Below are positions 5,890-10,589 of a stretch of DNA of 10,589 bases, piece after piece. How positions within the stretch are numbered: position 1 is the first letter of the stretch; the number at the start of each line of letters is the position of its first letter. Origin of the DNA: Pararoseburia sp963661325 (GTDB taxonomy: Bacteria > Bacillota > Clostridia > Lachnospirales > Lachnospiraceae). The notes beneath the pieces are model-generated. The model did not search any database. It was not told the origin of the DNA and saw only the letters and a list, made by a program, of their open reading frames with translations. The stretch lies in assembly GCA_963661325.1 (NCBI GenBank), contig CAVLBP010000083.1, positions 1 to 10,589 of the forward strand, written 5' to 3'. A program made the translations under genes and the position numbers.

Positions 5890-6978
5890 CTAACGTAAGA
5901 GGCAATCCAAAAGCCGGTCGTTATCCGCAGGATCCATAAAGCAGAAGCGGATATACTTGTCATTTAAGAATGGGAAAGTCGAGCAGTCCCGGATCATAAG
6001 TCCTTCGCGGATGGCACGATCAAACAGGATGCTGCTGTTTAAGTCCTCGTCCATAATGCGCATGAGCATGAAATTCGCAGTCGGCTTGTATGGATGGAAA
6101 CGCTTGGAATTTAGCATTGTCTGATAACAGCGGGCGCGTTCCGTGCTGATCAGATCTCTTGTCGCCTGTATATATTCGTCATCCTGAAACATGAGTTCTC
6201 CGGCGATCGCAGCAAGCGAATTGATCATCCATGGATTCTTGCGCTGGTTCATATTGCGGAGCAGGTCTTCGTTGCCGGTGATGGCATAGCCGAGACGCAG
6301 ACCTGGTGCGGCAAAGAACTTGCTGGTGCCGCGCAGGATGATGATATTGTTGTAATAAGCGGTCAGTGAGACGGCACTGGTATGAGCGACATTCTCGACG
6401 AACTCGATATAGGTCTCATCGACCATGACATAGATACCGTGCTCCTTGCAGACATCTAAGATGGTGCGCATATCATCCAAGGAAATGCAGCTGGAGGTAG
6501 GATTGTTGGGATTGCAAAGGATCAAAAGATCAATGGAATCATCCAGTTTTGAGGTGAAGTGTGTGGTGTCCAGTTTAAAACCGCTTTCCTCCTTGAGCGG
6601 ATAGTAGACAGTCGTCCCTCCGCCGAGAGAAACTTCTCTTTCGTATTCGGAATAGGTAGGTCCTAAGATCATGGCTTTCTTTGGGTGTTCGATCTGTATA
6701 AAAAGGGAGATGAGTTCGGTAGAGCCGTTGCCGACAATGATGTTTTCTTTTTCTGTGCCGATATAATCTGCCATGCGCTGACGCAGGGAAGCATATTCCC
6801 GGTCGGGATAGGTCGTGATACAGTCGATATGTTTTGCCAGATGCTCCCGCAACTTCGGCGAGATGCCAAGGGGATTGACATTGGCTGAAAAACTCACGAT
6901 ATCTTCCTTGCGGATGCCGTAGATCTGCTCTATTTTTTCTAAGTCGCTGCCATGGAAATGGTCTTTATGTGTAAGCAT
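5890..6978 (-). CDS. PLP-dependent class I/II aminotransferase, HisC/CobD type
   Basis: 362 residues. Seen: SANVNPLG (31-38), GNGSTELI (83-90), CNPNNPT (155-161), VDETY (186-190), the PLP lysine K220 in TSKFFAAPGLRLGY (218-231) with R228 for the cofactor phosphate, and YIRF (342-345) with the probable substrate-carboxylate arginine R344. The fold covers histidinol-phosphate aminotransferase (HisC) and threonine-phosphate decarboxylase (CobD). The KFFAAPGLRLGY form, the opening HGSDLEKIEQIYG and RDCSTF (330-335) look more CobD-like to me. No histidine or cobalamin gene is adjacent to decide this, so no symbol is given. Start: ATG at 6978 has AGGAGG at 6989-6984, 5 bases away; a TTG at 6993 would overlap that site and is rejected. 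The gene converges on nfnB with a shared terminator. Confidence 0.9.
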   Translation of the reverse strand: MLTHKDHFHGSDLEKIEQIYGIRKEDIVSFSANVNPLGISPKLREHLAKHIDCITTYPDREYASLRQRMADYIGTEKENIIVGNGSTELISLFIQIEHPKKAMILGPTYSEYEREVSLGGGTTVYYPLKEESGFKLDTTHFTSKLDDSIDLLILCNPNNPTSSCISLDDMRTILDVCKEHGIYVMVDETYIEFVENVAHTSAVSLTAYYNNIIILRGTSKFFAAPGLRLGYAITGNEDLLRNMNQRKNPWMINSLAAIAGELMFQDDEYIQATRDLISTERARCYQTMLNSKRFHPYKPTANFMLMRIMDEDLNSSILFDRAIREGLMIRDCSTFPFLNDKYIRFCFMDPADNDRLLDCLLR

Positions 6979-6992
6979 GCTTTCCTCCTGCA

Positions 6993-7018
6993 AAGGACAA
7001 AGTTTATTGCATGTCCTT
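6993..7018. repeat. Perfect 7-bp inverted repeat in the aminotransferase leader
   Basis: AAGGACA (6993-6999) and TGTCCTT (7012-7018) are exact complements around 12 bases. In the - strand mRNA this forms a hairpin ending four bases before the AGGAGG ribosome binding site. On DNA it covers the -35 box of the opposite promoter. It could be an operator or a translation-control hairpin. Confidence 0.4.
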
Positions 7019-7035
7019 CTTAAATAGTTTATAAT
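7007..7035 (+). promoter_or_regulatory. Promoter for the giant helical-repeat protein gene
   Basis: A perfect TATAAT at 7030-7035, with TTGCAT (7007-7012) 17 bases upstream as a weak -35. Transcription would start near 7042, giving a leader of about 65 bases before the TTG start. It overlaps the promoter of the divergent aminotransferase gene. Confidence 0.6.
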
Positions 7036-7037
7036 TC

Positions 7038-7067
7038 ATTATAGTCTTTTTGCGTCGAAAATTGCAA
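7038..7067 (-). promoter_or_regulatory. Promoter for the aminotransferase gene
   Basis: On the - strand, TTGCAA (7067-7062) and TATAAT (7043-7038) are separated by 18 bases. Transcription would start near 7031, giving a leader of about 50 bases. Its -10 box and the opposite one form the palindrome TATAATTCATTATA (7030-7043). Confidence 0.65.
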
Positions 7068-7106
7068 CCGACAGAAGACAAAACGGCAGGAAAAGGGTGT
7101 CATATT

Positions 7107-10100
7107 TTGCGAAAACGAATCTGGCGGATGTCAGAAGATAAATTTGACAACAGAAGGCCGCAGATAGCATTTTCAGAGGAGACAGTCACGGTACGTGGCA
7201 GGCAGGGAGAGCGCCTACAGGGTGAGTTTTCCATGCGCTCTACCAATGAGGCCTCTATCCGGGGAATCGTCTATTCTTCCAATCCTTATGTGCACGTCGT
7301 AAAGCCACAGTTTGACGGGATGGAGGCGACGATCCGTTTTGAAGTGCTGGGGCAGGATTATCAAGAAGGGGACCAACTTACCGGTTATTTTACCATTGTA
7401 TGTAACCAGAGGGAGTGTCGCCTTCCTTTTGATGTGCAATTTGAGGCAGACCGCCTCTATGCGTCTACAGGCGAGATCGCAAGCCTGTCCGATTTTGCAA
7501 ATCTTGCACAGGGACATTGGGCAGAAGCCATGCAGTTGTTTTATTCGCAGGCTTTTGAAAAGTTCATTGCAAGGCAGGAAAAGGCAGTCCGCATGGTCTA
7601 TACCGGCTATCGCAAGGCTTTGCCGTCCTCAGCCAATTTGGAAGAATTTTTAGTGGCAGTGGGCTTAAAAGACCCTGTTGATTTTACGGTGCGCGAGCGC
7701 AAGGAAGAGTTTTACCGCGTGAGCGAAAACCGCAAGGAGACCTTAGTCGTTGCCAAAAATACATGGGGCTATATTGAGATCGCGGTGGAGAGTGACAGTC
7801 CATTTGTTACCGTGGAAAAAGACCTGATCACGACAGATTATTTCTTGGGCTCTACCATGCTTCTCAATTATTACATACACAAGAACCGCATGCATGCGGG
7901 CATTAACCGTGCGCGGATCACATTCTCCTGCAAGGGAACGGTGCGTGTCATTGACATCATGGCGACCTTTGATCAGGAGGATGAAAAAAAGGAGTTCCCA
8001 TGGCGCAGGGATAAAGAGTGTCTGGCAGATTTGACGGACACCTATAAAGCGTATCGCTTCCGCCAGATCACGACAGGCGAGTGGTGTGACCGCTCGGTAG
8101 AGATCTTAGATGAACTGTTGGAACGCCGTCCGGGCAATTCCTGGTATCGCCTGATGAAAGCACAGTGTCTGATCGTAGGCAAGAAGCGGCAGGAGGCACT
8201 TTGGATCATTTCCGATATGAAGCGGGAGATCGCAGATAAGCAGAGCGTCCTCTGGGCATATCTTTTATATCTGTGTACCCTGATCGAGCAGGAAAAGTCT
8301 TATGTCGACCGCCTGACAAAGGAGATCGAGACCATTTTTCGGGAGCACCCGGAGGATGTCAGAATCTTCTGGTTCTTATCTTTTTTGCGGGAAGAATATA
8401 TGGAAAATCCGGCGCGAAAACTCAAAGCCATTTTACAATGGATCGAAGCAGATAACGACACACCGTTTTTATATATTGAGGCATATGCCATGTATGTGCA
8501 GGATCCATATCTTTTGCATGCCTTTGATCCGCATGCGACCAAGATCTTATACTGGGCAGCAAGACATGTGACCTTTACCAAAGACCTGGCAATGCAGATC
8601 TTACATGTCATGGAAAATGTCAAAGATTTTGACCCGCACATTTTCTTGATCGCACAAAAGGCATACGAGGTGGAGCATAGCGAGGAGGCCTTCTCTGTTC
8701 TGGTATCTTATTTACTGCGCAACCAGATGTTCCAGGAAAAGTATCTGGACTGGTATCGAGAGGCGATCCGTCTGGATCTGCGTCTGAGCGGCTTGTATGA
8801 GGCATATATGCTTTCTATGCCGGATAAGAGTACCGAGGAACTGCCGCAGATGGTAACCATGTATTTCCGCTACAGTTGCAACCTGCCTTACCAAAAGAAA
8901 GCACTGCTTTATGCCAATATCATTTCGGAAAGACGTAAGGCACCGGGACTTTACGAGCAGTATCTGCGCAACATTGAACTTTTTGCGATCGAGCAGATGA
9001 AAGCCAATCGTATGAACGACAATCTGGCGATCATTTATCAGAATGTTCTGGAGATGGGCGTAGTCGATGAGGAGATGGCGCATCTAATCTCCGGTATGGT
9101 CTTTATGAAAAAACTGGTCTGCCTTTACCCGGACATCACGCGAGCCTTTATCTATCAGGAACAGTATGAAATGCCTATTGTGATCCCGGTACAGGATCAT
9201 CAGGCATGCATTCCCATCCTGCCGGGACAGTATCAGTTACTGCTTGAGACGGGAAATGGAACCCTGATCAGCGATCACAAGGCATATACCTTGCAAAGAC
9301 TTATGTATCCGGAGCGTTTTATCAAGAGGCTGGAACATTTATCACCGCTTTCCCTTCCTTTTATCCTTGCGGATTTTGCAGAGAAAAAAGAAGCGGCAGA
9401 CTATACTTTGGATGATGTGAAACGTATGCAGGTATTTTTGGATTCTTCACTGGTATCCAAGAATTACAAGCAGGAAAAATACAGTGCCTTTATCGGCTTT
9501 TTACAGGATCATTGCAGGGAAGAAGTCTTAGAAGAACATTTTGCAAAGCATGTGGATTATGGGCAGTTGGATGCAAGAACCAGAGGTTTTGTGATCTCCT
9601 TATTTATCCAGCGGCAGGATTATGAGAGAGCCTATGCCCTCATGCAGGAATATTATGGTTTGCAGGTGGATGCCCGTCTGCTCTTACAGATGTGCACCGA
9701 AAGGATATTGACGACGGAATTTGCGGAAGATGAATTTCTGCTTTCTCTGTGCGGCTATTTATTGGAACAGAAGCAGACGTCGCCGGCAACGGTCTCCTAT
9801 CTGGCAGAAAACTATGTGGGACCAAGCCCGGATATGATCTATCTCTGGCAGGCAGCAAAAGCAGAAGAGATGTCCGTGGTGGCGTTGGAAGAAAATATTT
9901 TATTCCAGACCTTGTATGCAGAAAACTGCATGGAGGAAACGGCGGCGATCTATGATTCCTACCTGGCGCGTGGCAAAGACCGTATGCTGATCGAGGCTTA
10001 TCTGAATTACTGGGCGCATGCCTATATGCTTTCCAAGGAGCATGTGCCGGACAAGTTGTTTGATTATCTGGCATATTATTTTGCCAAGGGCATCGAGTTA

Positions 10101-10589
10101 AAGGAAAGCTGCAATCTGGCATACATGAAATATCTATCCGGCAAGGATACTTTGGATGAAAAAGAGTTTGCTCTTTTGGACCAGTTCTTGCAGTATTATA
10201 TCTTGCGGAATGTCTATTTCCAGTTCTACAAGAATGTCGATCACAGGCTGATCATCAAATATCACCTGTATGACAAACATTTTGTGGAATACCGGGGCAA
10301 TCCGGGAGAGCGTATCACCATTACCTATCGTTTTGATGAGGGACAGCCGATCACGGAAGAAATGATCGAGATGTACGAGGGGATCTTCGTTAAGCAGTTT
10401 GTTGTCTTTTTCGGAGAGACCATCCACTATGCCCTGTATGCAGATGTGGTAGCAGACCTGCCGGTATGCGCAGATGATCTGACGATTTCCAGTGATCTAC
10501 AGGAGGGCAATCTGGATCGTTACGATCTTTTGAATGCCATGCAAAATGCGTATCTCTATCATGAGGATGGGCAGTTGTTAGAACTGATG
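7107..10589 (+). CDS. Very large cytosolic protein with beta-rich N-terminal domains and helical-repeat body, 3' truncated (DUF5717-like)
   Basis: An uninterrupted frame runs to the window end, 1,161 codons with no stop. I prefer TTG 7107 as start: AGGAAAAGGG (7088-7097) lies 9 bases before it, while the in-frame ATG at 7128 has no good ribosome binding site. The start would read MRKRIWRMSEDKFDN. About residues 18-112 are beta-rich and Ig-like, with GIVYSSN at 53-59. A short helical segment follows (113-190), then a second beta-rich domain (203-300). From about 305 to 1040 it is almost all helical, rich in Tyr, Leu and Glu, resembling TPR-type repeats without a strict consensus. Near 1044 beta character returns (LIIKYHLYDKHFVEY, GERITITYRF). 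No signal peptide or membrane segment is visible. It resembles the uncharacterised DUF5717 family of Lachnospiraceae, by memory. Function is unknown; a scaffold role is inference from the architecture. Confidence 0.85.
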   Translation, partial: MRKRIWRMSEDKFDNRRPQIAFSEETVTVRGRQGERLQGEFSMRSTNEASIRGIVYSSNPYVHVVKPQFDGMEATIRFEVLGQDYQEGDQLTGYFTIVCNQRECRLPFDVQFEADRLYASTGEIASLSDFANLAQGHWAEAMQLFYSQAFEKFIARQEKAVRMVYTGYRKALPSSANLEEFLVAVGLKDPVDFTVRERKEEFYRVSENRKETLVVAKNTWGYIEIAVESDSPFVTVEKDLITTDYFLGSTMLLNYYIHKNRMHAGINRARITFSCKGTVRVIDIMATFDQEDEKKEFPWRRDKECLADLTDTYKAYRFRQITTGEWCDRSVEILDELLERRPGNSWYRLMKAQCLIVGKKRQEALWIISDMKREIADKQSVLWAYLLYLCTLIEQEKSYVDRLTKEIETIFREHPEDVRIFWFLSFLREEYMENPARKLKAILQWIEADNDTPFLYIEAYAMYVQDPYLLHAFDPHATKILYWAARHVTFTKDLAMQILHVMENVKDFDPHIFLIAQKAYEVEHSEEAFSVLVSYLLRNQMFQEKYLDWYREAIRLDLRLSGLYEAYMLSMPDKSTEELPQMVTMYFRYSCNLPYQKKALLYANIISERRKAPGLYEQYLRNIELFAIEQMKANRMNDNLAIIYQNVLEMGVVDEEMAHLISGMVFMKKLVCLYPDITRAFIYQEQYEMPIVIPVQDHQACIPILPGQYQLLLETGNGTLISDHKAYTLQRLMYPERFIKRLEHLSPLSLPFILADFAEKKEAADYTLDDVKRMQVFLDSSLVSKNYKQEKYSAFIGFLQDHCREEVLEEHFAKHVDYGQLDARTRGFVISLFIQRQDYERAYALMQEYYGLQVDARLLLQMCTERILTTEFAEDEFLLSLCGYLLEQKQTSPATVSYLAENYVGPSPDMIYLWQAAKAEEMSVVALEENILFQTLYAENCMEETAAIYDSYLARGKDRMLIEAYLNYWAHAYMLSKEHVPDKLFDYLAYYFAKGIELKESCNLAYMKYLSGKDTLDEKEFALLDQFLQYYILRNVYFQFYKNVDHRLIIKYHLYDKHFVEYRGNPGERITITYRFDEGQPITEEMIEMYEGIFVKQFVVFFGETIHYALYADVVADLPVCADDLTISSDLQEGNLDRYDLLNAMQNAYLYHEDGQLLELM

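Noticed and set aside
6979..6993. TTG start at 6993 for the aminotransferase
   Set aside because: It would place the AGGAGG site inside the gene; the ATG at 6978 is correctly spaced from that site.
7215..10427. Several 60-160-codon open frames on both strands within the giant gene
   Set aside because: All overlap one continuous + strand frame with consistent codon use and protein-like composition; none shows a family motif or ribosome binding site.

Overview
The window looks like a chromosomal segment from a Gram-positive anaerobe of the Clostridia, most likely a Lachnospiraceae member. The reasons are moderate GC, strong GGAGG-type ribosome binding sites, TATAAT-type promoters, an electron-bifurcating transhydrogenase (NfnAB), a LUD-domain protein, and a very large cytosolic protein resembling one I know mainly from Lachnospiraceae. 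Family calls are from motif recognition alone; no database search was run.

Layout: (1) 1-432, + strand, is a low-molecular-weight protein tyrosine phosphatase cut at its N terminus by the window edge. (2) 440-1078, - strand, is a LUD-domain protein that converges on it. (3) A 158-bp divergent region (1079-1236) holds a clear promoter and an inverted repeat. (4) 1237-3405, + strand, carries two different COG0523/CobW-family P-loop GTPases. The first has a CxCC motif and a long histidine-rich repeat. The second lacks both and has a C-terminal domain like that of the YcgQ/TIGR03943 family. (5) After a 125-bp leader, 3531-5806, + strand, encodes the two subunits of NADH-dependent ferredoxin:NADP+ oxidoreductase, overlapping by one base and ending at a strong bidirectional terminator. 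(6) 5890-6978, - strand, is a PLP-dependent aminotransferase of the HisC/CobD type. (7) A divergent region carries two -10 boxes that form one palindrome. From there a gene of more than 1,160 codons (7107 to the window end, + strand) encodes a protein with beta-rich N-terminal domains and a long helical-repeat body.

How the genes may work together: the two GTPases probably act as a metal chaperone or allocation pair, the histidine-rich one storing or delivering zinc, nickel or cobalt. NfnAB balances NADH, NADPH and reduced ferredoxin in fermentative metabolism. The phosphatase, LUD protein, aminotransferase and giant protein look like separate transcription units. There is no mobile element, CRISPR array or RNA gene that I can support, and no gene-free stretch longer than 300 bases. 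The most promising poorly described items are the paired GTPases with their odd motifs, the giant protein, and the symmetric promoter in front of it.
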